From: Euwallacea fornicatus
Lineage: Eukaryota; Arthropoda; Insecta; Coleoptera; Curculionidae
Direction of reading: 5' to 3'
Length of the DNA stretch: 64,000 nt
Assembly (NCBI RefSeq): GCF_040115645.1
Contig: NW_027096103.1
Location: 1 to 64,000, forward strand
Shown: in pieces, positions 47,001 through 62,100 of the stretch
How the letters are laid out: the number at the start of each line of letters is the position of its first letter
Numbering within the stretch: position 1 is the stretch's first letter
The notes under the pieces: generated by a model
What the model was told of the DNA's origin: nothing
The model's database searches: none
Seen by the model: the letters and a program-made list of their open reading frames with translations, nothing else
Position numbers and translations under genes: made by a program

Positions 47001-50000
47001 ACCAATTTTGTTCAAATCGTCTCCTTTTGGCAAAATAAGCATAATAAGGCCTTAAACGGCAAATCGTCAATTTGGCTCTAATAGAAGCGGCACTTTTTGG
47101 CCAAATCTTATGATTTAGCGATATCTCGCAAACGCTACAACCAATTTTGTTCAAATCGTCTCCTTTTGGCAAAATAAGCATAATAAGGCCTTAAACGGCA
47201 AATCGTCAATTTGGCTCAAATAGAAGCGACACTTTTTGGCCAAATCGTACAATTTGGCGATATCTCGCAAACGGTACAACCAATTTTGTTCAAATCGTCT
47301 CCTTTTGGCAAAATAAGCATAATAAGGCCTTAAACGGCAAATCGTCAATTTGGCTCTACTAGAAGCGGCACTTTTTGGCCAAATCTTATGATTTGGCGAT
47401 ATCTCGCAAACGCTACAACCAATTTTGTTCAAATCGTCTCCTTTTGGCAAAATAAGCTTAATAAGGCCTTAAACGGCAAATCGTCAATTTGGCTCTAATA
47501 GAAGCGGCACTTTTTGGCCAAATCTTACGATTTGGCGATATCTCGCAAACGCTACAACCAATTTTGTTCAAATCGTCTCCTTTTGGCAAAATAAGCATAA
47601 TAAGGCCTTAAACGGCAAATCGTCAATTTGGCTCTACTAGAAGCGGCACTTTTTGGCCAAATCGTACAATTTGGCGATATCTCGCAAACGCTACAACCAA
47701 TTTTGTTCAAATCGTCTCCTTTTGGCAAAATAAGCATAATAAGGCCTTAAACGGCAAATCGTCAATTTGGCTCTAATAGAAGCGGCACTTTTTGGCCAAA
47801 TCTTATGATTTGGCGATATCTCGCAAACGCTACAAGCAATTTTGTTCAAATCGTCTCCTTTTGGCAAAATAAGCATAATAAGGCCTTAAACGGCAAATCG
47901 TCAATTTGGCTCTACTAGAAGCGGCACTTTTTTGCCAAATCTTATGATTTGGCGATATCTCGCAAACGCTACAACCAATTTTGTTCAAATCGTCTCCTTT
48001 TGGCAAAATAAGCATAATAAGGCCTTAAACGGCAAATCGTCAATTTGGCTCTAATAGAAGCGGCACTTTTTGGCCAAATCTTATGATTTAGCGATATCTC
48101 GCAAACGCTACAACCAATTTTGTTCAAATCGTCTCCTTTTGGCAAAATAAGCATAATAAGGCCTTAAACGGCAAATCGTCAATTTGGCTCTACTAGAAGC
48201 GGCACTTTTTGGCCAAATCTTATGATTTGGCGATATCTCGCAAACGCTACAACCAATTTTGTTCAAATCGTCTCCTTTTGGCAAAATAAGCATAATAAGG
48301 CCTTAAACGGCAAATCGTCAATTTGGCTCTACTAGAAGCGGCACTTTTTGGCCAAATCGTACAATTTGGCGATATCTCGCAAACGCTACAACCAATTTTG
48401 TTCAAATCGTCTCCTTTTGGCAAAATAAGCATAATAAGGCCTTAAACGGCAAATCGTCAATTTGGCTCTACTAGAAGCGGCACTTTTTGGCCAAATCGTA
48501 CAATTTGGCGATATCTCGCAAACGCTACAACCAATTTTGTTCAAATCGTCTCCTTTTGGCAAAATAAGCATAATAAGGCCTTAAACGGCAAATCGTCAAT
48601 TTGGCTCTAATAGAAGCGGCACTTTTTGGCCAAATCTTATGATTTGGCGATATCTCGCAAACGCTACAAGCAATTTTGTTCAAATCGTCTCCTTTTGGCA
48701 AAATAAGCATAATAAGGCCTTAAACGGCAAATCGTCAATTTGGCTCTACTAGAAGCGGCACTTTTTGGCCAAATCTTATGATTTGGCGATATCTCGCAAA
48801 CGCTACAACCAATTTTGTTCAAATCGTCTCCTTTTGGCAAAATAAGCATAATAAGGCCTTAAACGGCAAATCGTCAATTTGGCTCTAATAGAAGCGGCAC
48901 TTTTTGGCCAAATCGTACAATTTGGCGATATCTCGCAAACGCTACAACCAATTTTGTTCAAATCGTCTCCTTTTGGCAAAATAAGCATAATAAGGCCTTA
49001 AACGGCAAATCGTCAATTTGGCTCTACTAGAAGCGGCACTTTTTGGCCAAATCTTATGATTTGGCGATATCTCGCAAACGGTACAACCAATTTTGTTCAA
49101 ATCGTCTCCTTTTGGCAAAATAAGCATAATAAGGCCTTAAACGGCAAATCGTCAATTTGGCTCAAATAGAAGCGGCACTTTTTGGCCAAATCTTATGATT
49201 TGGCGATATCTCGCAAACGCTACAACCAATTTTGTTCAAATCGTCTCCTTTTGGCAAAATAAGCATAATAAGGCCTTAAACGGCAAATCGTCAATTTGGC
49301 TCTAATAGAAGCGGCACTTTTTGGCCAAATCGTACAATTTGGCGATATCTCGCAAACGCTACAACCAATTTTGTTCAAATCGTCTCCTTTTGGCAAAATA
49401 AGCATAATAAGGCCTTAAACGGCAAATCGTCAATTTGGCTCTACTAGAAGCGGCACTTTTTGGCCAAATCTTATGATTTGGCGATATCTCGCAAACGGTA
49501 CAACCAATTTTGTTCAAATCGTCTCCTTTTGGCAAAATAAGCATAATAAGGCCTTAAACGGCAAATCATCAATTTGGCTCTAATAGAAGCGGCACTTTTT
49601 GGCCAAATCGTACAATTTGGCGATATCTCGCAAACGCTACAACCAATTTTGTTCAAATCGTCTCCTTTTGGCAAAATAAGCATAATAAGGCCTTAAACGG
49701 CAAATCGTCAATTTGGCTCTACTAGAAGCGGCACTTTTTGGCCAAATCTTATGATTTGGCGATATCTCGCAAACGCTACAAGCAATTTTGTTCAAATCGT
49801 CTCCTTTTGGCAAAATAAGCATAATAAGGCCTTAAACGGCAAATCGTCAATTTGGCTCTACTAGAAGCGGCACTTTTTGGCCAAATCTTATGATTTGGCG
49901 ATATCTCGCAAACGCTACAACCAATTTTGTTCAAATCGTCTCCTTTTGGCAAAATAAGCATAATAAGGCCTTAAACGGCAAATCGTCAATTTGGCTCTAA

Positions 50001-53000
50001 TAGAAGCGGCACTTTTTGGCCAAATCTTACGATTTGGCGATATCTCGCAAACGCTACAACCAATTTTGTTCAAATCGTCTCCTTTTGGCAAAATAAGCAT
50101 AATAAGGCCTTAAACGGCAAATCGTCAATTTGGCTCTACTAGAAGCGGCACTTTTTGGCCAAATCGTACAATTTGGCGATATCTCGCAAACGCTACAACC
50201 AATTTTGTTCAAATCGTCTCCTTTTGGCAAAATAAGCATAATAAGGCCTTAAACGGCAAATCGTCAATTTGGCTCTAATAGAAGCGGCACTTTTTGGCCA
50301 AATCTTATGATTTGGCGATATCTCGCAAACGCTACAAGCAATTTTGTTCAAATCGTCTCCTTTTGGCAAAATAAGCATAATAAAGCCTTAAACGGCAAAT
50401 CGTCAATTTGGCTCTACTAGAAGCGGCACTTTTTGGCCAAATCTTATGATTTGGCGATATCTCGCAAACGCTACAACCAATTTTGTTCAAATCGTCTCCT
50501 TTTGGCAAAATAAGCATAATAAGGCCTTAAACGGCAAATCGTCAATTTGGCTCTAATAGAAGCGGCACTTTTTGGCCAAATCTTATGATTTAGCGATATC
50601 TCGCAAACGCTACAACCAATTTTGTTCAAATCGTCTCCTTTTGGCAAAATAAGCATAATAAGGCCTTAAACGGCAAATCGTCAATTTGGCTCAAATAGAA
50701 GCGACACTTTTTGGCCAAATCGTACAATTTGGCGATATCTCGCAAACGGTACAACCAATTTTGTTCAAATCGTCTCCTTTTGGCAAAATAAGCATAATAA
50801 GGCCTTAAACGGCAAATCGTCAATTTGGCTCTACTAGAAGCGGCACTTTTTGGCCAAATCTTATGATTTGGCGATATCTCGCAAACGCTACAACCAATTT
50901 TGTTCAAATCGTCTCCTTTTGGCAAAATAAGCTTAATAAGGCCTTAAACGGCAAATCGTCAATTTGGCTCTAATAGAAGCGGCACTTTTTGGCCAAATCT
51001 TACGATTTGGCGATATCTCGCAAACGCTACAACCAATTTTGTTCAAATCGTCTCCTTTTGGCAAAATAAGCATAATAAGGCCTTAAACGGCAAATCGTCA
51101 ATTTGGCTCTACTAGAAGCGGCACTTTTTGGCCAAATCGTACAATTTGGCGATATCTCGCAAACGCTACAACCAATTTTGTTCAAATCGTCTCCTTTTGG
51201 CAAAATAAGCATAATAAGGCCTTAAACGGCAAATCGTCAATTTGGCTCTAATAGAAGCGGCACTTTTTGGCCAAATCTTATGATTTGGCGATATCTCGCA
51301 AACGCTACAAGCAATTTTGTTCAAATCGTCTCCTTTTGGCAAAATAAGCATAATAAGGCCTTAAACGGCAAATCGTCAATTTGGCTCTACTAGAAGCGGC
51401 ACTTTTTGGCCAAATCTTATGATTTGGCGATATCTCGCAAACGCTACAACCAATTTTGTTCAAATCGTCTCCTTTTGGCAAAATAAGCATAATAAGGCCT
51501 TAAACGGCAAATCGTCAATTTGGCTCTAATAGAAGCGGCACTTTTTGGCCAAATCTTATGATTTAGCGATATCTCGCAAACGCTACAACCAATTTTGTTC
51601 AAATCGTCTCCTTTTGGCAAAATAAGCATAATAAGGCCTTAAACGGCAAATCGTCAATTTGGCTCTACTAGAAGCGGCACTTTTTGGCCAAATCTTATGA
51701 TTTGGCGATATCTCGCAAACGCTACAACCAATTTTGTTCAAATCGTCTCCTTTTGGCAAAATAAGCATAATAAGGCCTTAAACGGCAAATCGTCAATTTG
51801 GCTCTAATAGAAGCGGCACTTTTTGGCCAAATCGTACAATTTGGCGATATCTCGCAAACGCTACAACCAATTTTGTTCAAATCGTCTCCTTTTGGCAAAA
51901 TAAGCATAATAAGGCCTTAAACGGCAAATCGTCAATTTGGCTCTACTAGAAGCGGCACTTTTTGGCCAAATCTTATGATTTGGCGATATCTCGCAAACGG
52001 TACAACCAATTTTGTTCAAATCGTCTCCTTTTGGCAAAATAAGCATAATAAGGCCTTAAACGGCAAATCGTCAATTTGGCTCAAATAGAAGCGGCACTTT
52101 TTGGCCAAATCTTATGATTTGGCGATATCTCGCAAACGCTACAACCAATTTTGTTCAAATCGTCTCCTTTTGGCAAAATAAGCATAATAAGGCCTTAAAC
52201 GGCAAATCGTCAATTTGGCTCTAATAGAAGCGGCACTTTTTGGCCAAATCGTACAATTTGGCGATATCTCGCAAACGCTACAACCAATTTTGTTCAAATC
52301 GTCTCCTTTTGGCAAAATAAGCATAATAAGGCCTTAAACGGCAAATCGTCAATTTGGCTCTACTAGAAGCGGCACTTTTTGGCCAAATCTTATGATTTGG
52401 CGATATCTCGCAAACGGTACAACCAATTTTGTTCAAATCGTCTCCTTTTGGCAAAATAAGCATAATAAGGCCTTAAACGGCAAATCATCAATTTGGCTCT
52501 AATAGAAGCGGCACTTTTTGGCCAAATCGTACAATTTGGCGATATCTCGCAAACGCTACAACCAATTTTGTTCAAATCGTCTCCTTTTGGCAAAATAAGC
52601 ATAATAAGGCCTTAAACGGCAAATCGTCAATTTGGCTCTACTAGAAGCGGCACTTTTTGGCCAAATCTTATGATTTGGCGATATCTCGCAAACGCTACAA
52701 GCAATTTTGTTCAAATCGTCTCCTTTTGGCAAAATAAGCATAATAAGGCCTTAAACGGCAAATCGTCAATTTGGCTCTACTAGAAGCGGCACTTTTTGGC
52801 CAAATCTTATGATTTGGCGATATCTCGCAAACGCTACAACCAATTTTGTTCAAATCGTCTCCTTTTGGCAAAATAAGCATAATAAGGCCTTAAACGGCAA
52901 ATCGTCAATTTGGCTCTAATAGAAGCGGCACTTTTTGGCCAAATCTTACGATTTGGCGATATCTCGCAAACGCTACAACCAATTTTGTTCAAATCGTCTC

Positions 53001-53945
53001 CTTTTGGCAAAATAAGCATAATAAGGCCTTAAACGGCAAATCGTCAATTTGGCTCTACTAGAAGCGGCACTTTTTGGCCAAATCGTACAATTTGGCGATA
53101 TCTCGCAAACGCTACAACCAATTTTGTTCAAATCGTCTCCTTTTGGCAAAATAAGCATAATAAGGCCTTAAACGGCAAATCGTCAATTTGGCTCTAATAG
53201 AAGCGGCACTTTTTGGCCAAATCTTATGATTTGGCGATATCTCGCAAACGCTACAAGCAATTTTGTTCAAATCGTCTCCTTTTGGCAAAATAAGCATAAT
53301 AAGGCCTTAAACGGCAAATCGTCAATTTGGCTCTACTAGAAGCGGCACTTTTTGGCCAAATCTTATGATTTGGCGATATCTCGCAAACGCTACAACCAAT
53401 TTTGTTCAAATCGTCTCCTTTTGGCAAAATAAGCATAATAAGGCCTTAAACGGCAAATCGTCAATTTGGCTCTAATAGAAGCGGCACTTTTTGGCCAAAT
53501 CTTATGATTTAGCGATATCTCGCAAACGCTACAACCAATTTTGTTCAAATCGTCTCCTTTTGGCAAAATAAGCATAATAAGGCCTTAAACGGCAAATCGT
53601 CAATTTGGCTCAAATAGAAGCGACACTTTTTGGCCAAATCGTACAATTTGGCGATATCTCGCAAACGGTACAACCAATTTTGTTCAAATCGTCTCCTTTT
53701 GGCAAAATAAGCATAATAAGGCCTTAAACGGCAAATCGTCAATTTGGCTCTACTAGAAGCGGCACTTTTTGGCCAAATCTTATGATTTGGCGATATCTCG
53801 CAAACGCTACAACCAATTTTGTTCAAATCGTCTCCTTTTGGCAAAATAAGCTTAATAAGGCCTTAAACGGCAAATCGTCAATTTGGCTCTAATAGAAGCG
53901 GCACTTTTTGGCCAAATCGTACAATTTGGCGATATCTCGCAAACG
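44077..53945 (-). repeat. Large higher-order repeats, 25 and 21 monomers (3475 and 2919 bp)
   Basis: A private AAGCTTAATAAGG variant (for AAGCATAATAAGG) lies at 47456, 50931 and 53850, spacings of 25 x 139 and 21 x 139. The monomers before it, with ATCATCAATTTGG, ATTTAGCGATATC and GAAGCGACAC variants, keep the same order in all three copies. The third interval lacks four monomers present in the first. An earlier partial copy starts near 44328, 1668 bp before the matching monomer at 45996. Confidence 0.85.
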
Positions 53946-54223
53946 CTACAACCAATTTTGTTCAAATCGTCTCCTTTTGGCAAAATAAGCATAATAAGGC
54001 CTTAAACGGCAAATCGTCAATTTGGCTCTAATAGAAGCGGCACTTTTTGGCCAAATCTTATGATTTGGCGATATCTCGCAAACGCTACAACCAATTTTGT
54101 TCAAATCGTCTCCTTTTGGCAAAATAAGCATAATAAGGCCTTAAACGGCAAATCGTCAATTTGGCTCTAATAGAAGCGGCACTTTTTGGCCAAATCTTAT
54201 GATTTGGCGATATCTCGCAAACG

Positions 54224-57050
54224 CTACAAGCAATTTTGTTCAAATCGTCTCCTTTTGGCAAAATAAGCATAATAAGGCCTTAAACGGCAAATCGTCAATT
54301 TGGCTCTAATAGAAGCGGCACTTTTTGGCCAAATCTTATGATTTGGCGATATCTCGCAAACGCTACAACCAATTTTGTTCAAATCGTCTCCTTTTGGCAA
54401 AATAAGCATAATAAGGCCTTAAACGGCAAATCATCAATTTGGCTCTAATAGAAGCGGCACTTTTTGGCCAAATCGAACAATTTGGCGATATCTCGCAAAC
54501 GCTACAACCAATTTTGTTCAAATCGTCTCCTTTTGGCAAAATAAGCATAATAAGGCCTTAAACGGCAAATCGTCAATTTGGCTCTACTAGAAGCGGCACT
54601 TTTTGGCCAAATCGTACAATTTGGCGATATCTCGCAAACGCTACAACCAATTTTGTTCAAATCGTCTCCTTTTGGCAAAATAAGCATAATAAGGCCTTAA
54701 ACGGCAAATCGTCAATTTGGCTCTACTAGAAGCGGCACTTTTTGGCCAAATCTTATGATTTGGCGATATCTCGCAAACGCTACAACCAATTTTGTTCAAA
54801 TCGTCTCCTTTTGGCAAAATAAGCATAATAAGGCCTTAAACGGCAAATCGTCAATTTGGCTCAAATAGAAGCGGCACTTTTTGGCCAAATCGTACAATTT
54901 GGCGATATCTCGCAAACGCTACAACCAATTTTGTTCAAATCGTCTCCTTTTGGCAAAATAAGCATAATAAGGCCTTAAACGGCAAATCGTCAATTTGGCT
55001 CTAATAGAAGCGGCACTTTTTGGCCAAATCTTATGATTTGGCGATATCTCGCAAACGCTGCAACCAATTTTGTTCAAATCGTCTCCTTTTGGCAAAATAA
55101 GCATAATAAGGCCTTAAACGGCAAATCGTCAATTTGGCTCTACTAGAAGCGGCACTTTTTGGCCAAATCTTATGATTTGGCGATATCTCGCAAACGCTAC
55201 AACCAATTTTGTTCAAATCGTCTCCTTTTGGCAAAATAAGCATAATAAGGCCTTAAACAGCAAATCGTCAATTTGGCTCTAATAGAAGCGGCACTTTTTG
55301 GCCAAATCGTACAATTTGGCGATATCTCGCAAACGCTACAACCAATTTTGTTCAAATCGTCTCCTTTTGGCAAAATAAGCATAATAAGGCCTTAAACGGC
55401 AAATCGTCAATTTGGCTCAAATAGAAGGGGCACTTTTTGGCCAAATCGTACAATTTGGCGATATCTCGCAAACGCTACAACCAATTTTGTTCAAATCGTC
55501 TCCTTTTGGCAAAATAAGCATAATAAGGCCTTAAACGGCAAATCGTCAATTTGGCTCTACTAGAAGCGGCACTTTTTGCCCAAATCGTACAAATTGGCGA
55601 TATCTCGCAAACGCTGCAACCAATTTTGTTCAAATCGTCTCCTTTTGGCAAAATAAGCATAATAAGGCCTTAAACGGCAAATCGTCAATTTGGCTCTAAT
55701 AGAAGCGGCACTTTTTGGCCAAATCTTATGATTTGGCGATATCTCGCAAACGCTACAACCAATTTTGTTCAAATCGTCTCCTTTTGGCAAAATAAGCATA
55801 ATAAGGCCTTAAACGGCAAATCGTCAATTTGGCTCTAATAGAAGCGGCACTTTTTGGCCAAATCTTATGATTTGGCGATATCTCGCAAACGCTACAAGCA
55901 ATTTTGTTCAAATCGTCTCCTTTTGGCAAAATAAGCATAATAAGGCCTTAAACGGCAAATCGTCAATTTGGCTCTAATAGAAGCGGCACTTTTTGGCCAA
56001 ATCTTATGATTTGGCGATATCTCGCAAACGCTACAACCAATTTTGTTCAAATCGTCTCCTTTTGGCAAAATAAGCATAATAAGGCCTTAAACGGCAAATA
56101 ATCAATTTGGCTCTAATAGAAGCGGCACTTTTTGGCCAAATCGAACAACTTGGCGATATCTCGCAAACGCTACAACCAATTTTGTTCAAATCGTCTCCTT
56201 TTGGCAAAATAAGCATAATAAGGCCTTAAACGGCAAATCGTCAATTTGGCTCTACTAGAAGCGGCTCTTTTTGGCCAAATCGTACAATTTGGCGATATCT
56301 CGCAAACGCTACAACCAATTTTGTTCAAATCGTCTCCTTTTGGCAAAATAAGCATAATAAGGCCTTAAACGGCAAATCGTCAATTTGGCTCTACTAGAAG
56401 CGGCACTTTTTGGCCAAATCTTATGATTTGGCGATATCTCGCAAACGCTACAACCAATTTTGTTCAAATCGTCTCCTTTTGGCAAAATAAGCATAATAAG
56501 GCCTTAAACGGCAAATCGTCAATTTGGCTCAAATAGAAGCGGCACTTTTTGGCCAAATCGTACAATTTGGCGATATCTCGCAAACGCTACAACCAATTTT
56601 GTTCAAATCGTCTCCTTTTGGCAAAATAAGCATAATAAGGCCTTAAACGGCAAATCGTCAATTTGGCTCTAATAGAAGCGGCACTTTTTGGCCAAATCTT
56701 ATGATTTGGCGATATCTCGCAAACGCTGCAACCAATTTTGTTCAAATCGTCTCCTTTTGGCAAAATAAGCATAATAAGGCCTTAAACGGCAAATCGTCAA
56801 TTTGGCTCTACTAGAAGCGGCACTTTTTGGCCAAATCTTATGATTTGGCGATATCTCGCAAACGCTACAACCAATTTTGTTCAAATCGTCTCCTTTTGGC
56901 AAAATAAGCATAATAAGGCCTTAAACAGCAAATCGTCAATTTGGCTCTAATAGAAGCGGCACTTTTTGGCCAAATCGTACAATTTGGCGATATCTCGCAA
57001 ACGCTACAACCAATTTTGTTCAAATCGTCTCCTTTTGGCAAAATAAGCAT
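54224..57050 (-). repeat. Higher-order repeat, 12 monomers (1668 bp)
   Basis: Variants CGCTGCAACC (55058 and 56726) and AAACAGCAAATCG (55257 and 56925) recur 1668 bp apart, as do the preceding AAATCGAACAA monomers. The second copy has its own extra changes (AAATAATCAATTTGG, CGAACAACTTGG, GCGGCTCTTTTTGG), so it is not an assembly echo of the first. Confidence 0.8.
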
Positions 57051-57117
57051 AATAAGGCCTTAAACGGCAAATCGTCAATTTGGCTCTAATAGAAGCGGCA
57101 CTTTTTGGCCAAATCGT

Positions 57118-57224
57118 GTAAATCGTACGATTTCGTGCTATTTCCGTCATTCTTAACAATACTGAGCTTAAAAATAGTCAAATCAGTGAAATCGGCGAGT
57201 TTCGTCGGAAATTGCCCGAAAACC
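57118..57224 (-). repeat. 107-bp insert in a long monomer, distant copy 6
   Basis: Same insert as the five copies near 21-25 kb but about 32 kb away. It has its own changes (TACTGAGCTT for TACTGTGCTT, AAATCAGTGAAATC for AAATCCGTGAAATC) and is preceded by GGCCAAATCG, not GACCAAATCG. It is an older or independently inherited copy of the long-monomer type. Confidence 0.85.
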
Positions 57225-59195
57225 ACGATTTGGCGTTATTTCGCCAACGATACAACCAATTTTGTTCAAATCGTCTCCTTTTGGCAAAATAAGCATAATA
57301 AGGCCTTAAACGGCAAATCGTTAATTTGGCTCTAATAGAAGCGGCACTTTTTGGCCAAATCGTACAATTTGGCGATATCTCGCAAACACTACAACCAATT
57401 TTGTTCAAATCGTCTCCTTTTGGCAAAATAAGCATAATAAGGCCTTAAACGGCAAATCGTCAATTTGGCTCTAATAGAAGCGGCACTTTTTGGCCAAATC
57501 GTACAATTTGGCGATATCTCGCAAACGCTACAACCAATTTTGTTCAAATCGTCTCCTTTTGGCAAAATAAGCATAATAAGGCCTTAAACGGCAAATCGTC
57601 AATTTGGCTCAAATAGAAGCGGCACTTTTTGGCCAAATCGTACAAATTGGCGATATCTCGCAAACGCTACAACCAATTTTGTTCAAATCGTCTCCTTTTG
57701 GCAAAATAAGCATAATAAGGCCTTAAACGGCAAATCGTCAATTTGGCTCTAATAGAAGCGGCACTTTTTGGCCAAATCTTACGATTTGGCGATATCTCGC
57801 AAACGCTACAACCAATTTTGTTCAAATCGTCTCCTTTTGGCAAAATAAGCATAATAAGGCCTTAAACGGCAAATCGTCAATTTGGCTCTAATAGAAGCGG
57901 CACTTTTTGGCCAAATCTTATGATTTGGCGATATCTCGCAAACGCTACAACCAATTTTGTTCAAATCGTCTCCTTTTGGCAAAATAAGCATAATAAGGCC
58001 TTAAACGGCAAATCGTCAATTTGGCTCTAATAGAAGCGGCACTTTTTGGCCAAATCGAACAATTTGGCGATATCTCGCAAACGCTACAACCAATTTTGTT
58101 CAAATCGTCTCCTTTTGGCAAAATAAGCATAATAAGGCCTTAAACGGCAAATCTTCAATTTGGCTCTACTAGAAGCGGCACTTTTTGGCCAAATCGTACA
58201 ATTTGGCGATATCTCGCAAACGCTACAACCAATTTTGTTCAAATCGTCTCCTTTTGGCAAAATAAGCATAATAAGGCCTTAAACGGCAAATCGTCAATTT
58301 GGCTCTAATAGAAGCGGCACTTTTTGGCCAAATCTTACGATTTGGCGATATCTCGCAAACGCTACAACCAATTTTGTTCAAATCGTCTCCTTTTGGCAAA
58401 ATAAGCATAATAAGGCCTTAAACGGCAAATCGTCAATTTGGCTCTAATAGAAGCGGCACTTTTTGGCCAAATCTTACGATTTGGCGATATCTCGCAAACG
58501 CTACAACCAATTTTGTTCAAATCGTCTCCTTTTGGCAAAATAAGCATAATAAGGCCTTAAACGGCAAATCGTCAATTTGGCTCTAATAGAAGCGGCACTT
58601 TTTGGCCAAATCTTATGATTTGGCGATATCTCGCAAACGCTACAACCAATTTTGTTCAAATCGTCTCCTTTTGGCAAAATAAGCATAATAAGGCCTTAAA
58701 CGGCAAATCATCAATTTGGCTCTAATAGAAGCGGCACTTTTTGGCCAAATCGAACAATTTGGCGATATCTCGCAAACGCTACAACCAATTTTGTTCAAAT
58801 CGTCTCCTTTTGGCAAAATAAGCATAATAAGGCCTTAAACGGCAAATCTTCAATTTGGCTCTACTAGAAGCGGCACTTTTTGGCCAAATCGTACAATTTG
58901 GCGATATCTCGCAAACGCTACAACCAATTTTGTTCAAATCGTCTCCTTTTGGCAAAATAAGCATAATAAGGCCTTAAACGGCAAATCGTCAATTTGGCTC
59001 TAATAGAAGCGGCACTTTTTGGCCAAATCTTATGATTTGGCGATATCTCGCAAACGCTACAACCAATTTTGTTCAAATCGTCTCCTTTTGGCAAAATAAG
59101 CATAATAAGGCCTTAAACGGCAAATCGTCAATTTGGCTCAAATAGAAGCGGCACTTTTTGGCCAAATCTTATGATTTGGCGATATCTCGCAAACG

Positions 59196-62100
59196 CTACA
59201 ACCAATTTTGTTCAAATCGTCTCCTTTTGGCAAAATAAGCATAATAAGGCCTTAAACGGCAAATCGTCAATTTGGCTCTAATAGAAGCGGCACTTTTTGG
59301 CCAAATCTTATGATTTGGCGATATCTCGCAAACGCTACAACCAATTTTGTTCAAATCGTCTCCTTTTGGCAAAATAAGCATAATAAGGCCTTAAACGGCA
59401 AATCGTCAATTTGGCTCTAATAGAAGCGGCACTTTTTGGCCAAATCTTATGATTTGGCGATATCTCGCAAACGCTACAAGCAATTTTGTTCAAATCGTCT
59501 CCTTTTGGCAAAATAAGCATAATAAGGCCTTAAACGGCAAATCGTCAATTTGGCTCTAATAGAAGCGGCACTTTTTGGCCAAATCTTATGATTTGGCGAT
59601 ATCTCGCAAACGCTACAACCAATTTTGTTCAAATCGTCTCCTTTTGGCAAAATAAGCATAATAAGGCCTTAAACGGCAAATCATCAATTTGGCTCTAATA
59701 GAAGCGGCACTTTTTGGCCAAATCGAACAATTTGGCGATATCTCGCAAACGCTACAACCAATTTTGTTCAAATCGTCTCCTTTTGGCAAAATAAGCATAA
59801 TAAGGCCTTAAACGGCAAATCGTCAATTTGGCTCTACTAGAAGCGGCACTTTTTGGCCAAATCTTATGATTTGGCGATATCTCGCAAACGCTACAACCAA
59901 TTTTGTTCAAATCGTCTCCTTTTGGCAAAATAAGCATAATAAGGCCTTAAACGGCAAATCGTCAATTTGGCTCTAATAGAAGCGGCACTTTTTGGCCAAA
60001 TCTTACGATTTGGCGATATCTCGCAAACGCTACAACCAATTTTGTTCAAATCGTCTCCTTTTGGCAAAATAAGCATAATAAGGCCTTAAACGGCAAATCG
60101 TCAATTTGGCTCTAATAGAAGCGGCACTTTTTGGCCAAATCTTATGATTTGGCGATATCTCGCAAACGCTACAACCAATTTTGTTCAAATCGTCTCCTTT
60201 TGGCAAAATAAGCATAATAAGGCCTTAAACGGCAAATCGTCAATTTGGCTCTAATAGAAGCGGCACTTTTTGGCCAAATCTTATGATTTGGCGATATCTC
60301 GCAAACGCTACAACCAATTTTGTTCAAATCGTCTCCTTTTGGCAAAATAAGCATAATAAGGCCTTAAACGGCAAATCGTCAATTTGGCTCTACTAGAAGC
60401 GGCACTTTTTGGCCAAATCTTATGATTTGGCGATATCTCGCAAACGCTACAACCAATTTTGTTCAAATCGTCTCCTTTTGGCAAAATAAGCATAATAAGG
60501 CCTTAAACGGCAAATCGTCAATTTGGCTCTAATAGAAGCGGCACTTTTTGGCCAAATCGTACAATTTGGCGATATCTCGCAAACGCTACAACCAATTTTG
60601 TTCAAATCGTCTCCTTTTGGCAAAATAAGCATAATAAGGCCTTAAACGGCAAATCGTCAATTTGGCTCTACTAGAAGCGGCACTTTTTGGCCAAATCTTA
60701 TGATTTGGCGATATCTCGCAAACGCTACAACCAATTTTGTTCAAATCGTCTCCTTTTGGCAAAATAAGCATAATAAGGCCTTAAACGGCAAATCGTCAAT
60801 TTGGCTCAAATAGAAGCGGCACTTTTTGGCCAAATCGTACAATTTGGCGATATCTCGCAAACGCTACAACCAATTTTGTTCAAATCGTCTCCTTTTGGCA
60901 AAATAAGCATAATAAGGCCTTAAACAGCAAATCGTCAATTTGGCTCTACTAGAAGCGGCACTTTTTGGCCAAATCGTACAATTTGGCGATATCTCGCAAA
61001 CGCTACAACCAATTTTGTTCAAATCGTCTCCTTTTGGCAAAATAAGCATAATAAGGCCTTAAACGGCAAATCGTCAATTTGGCTCTAATAGAAGCGGCAC
61101 TTTTTGGCCAAATCTTATGATTTGGCGATATCTCGCAAACGCTACAACCAATTTTGTTCAAATCGTCTCCTTTTGGCAAAATAAGCATAATAAGGCCTTA
61201 AACGGCAAATTGTCAATTTGGCTCTACTACAAGCGGCACTTTTTGCCCAAATCGTACAATTTGGCGATATCTCGCAAACGCTGCAACCAATTTTGTTCAA
61301 ATCGTCTCCTTTTGGCAAAATAAGCATAATAAGGCCTTAAACGGCAAATCGTCAATTTGGCTCTAATAGAAGCGGCACTTTTTGGCCAAATCTTATGATT
61401 TGGCGATATCTCGAAAACGCTACAACCAATTTTGTTCAAATCGTCTCCTTTTGGCAAAATAAGCATAATAAGGCCTTAAACGGCAAATCGTCAATTTGGC
61501 TCTAATAGAAGCGGCACTTTTTGGCCAAATCTTACGATTTGGCGATATCTCGCAAACGCTACAACCAATTTTGTTCAAATCGTCTCCTTTTGGCAAAATA
61601 AGCATAATAAGGCCTTAAACGGCAAATCATCAATTTGGCTCTAATAGAAGCGGCACTTTTTGGCCAAATCGAACAATTTGGCGATATCTCGCAAACGCTA
61701 CAACCAATTTTGTTCAAATCGTCTCCTTTTGGCAAAATAAGCATAATAAGGCCTTAAACGGCAAATCGTCAATTTGGCTCTACTAGAAGCGGCACTTTTT
61801 GGCCAAATCTTATGATTTGGCGATATCTCGCAAACGCTACAACCAATTTTGTTCAAATCGTCTCCTTTTGGCAAAATAAGCATAATAAGGCCTTAAACGG
61901 CAAATCGTCAATTTGGCTCTAATAGAAGCGGCACTTTTTGGCCAAATCTTACGATTTGGCGATATCTCGCAAACGCTACAACCAATTTTGTTCAAATCGT
62001 CTCCTTTTGGCAAAATAAGCATAATAAGGCCTTAAACGGCAAATCGTCAATTTGGCTCTAATAGAAGCGGCACTTTTTGGCCAAATCTTATGATTTGGCG

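Noticed and set aside
57178..57435. 85-codon minus-strand frame over the 57.1-kb long monomer
   Set aside because: It results from normal satellite frames running into the 107-bp insert, with no sign of coding selection.
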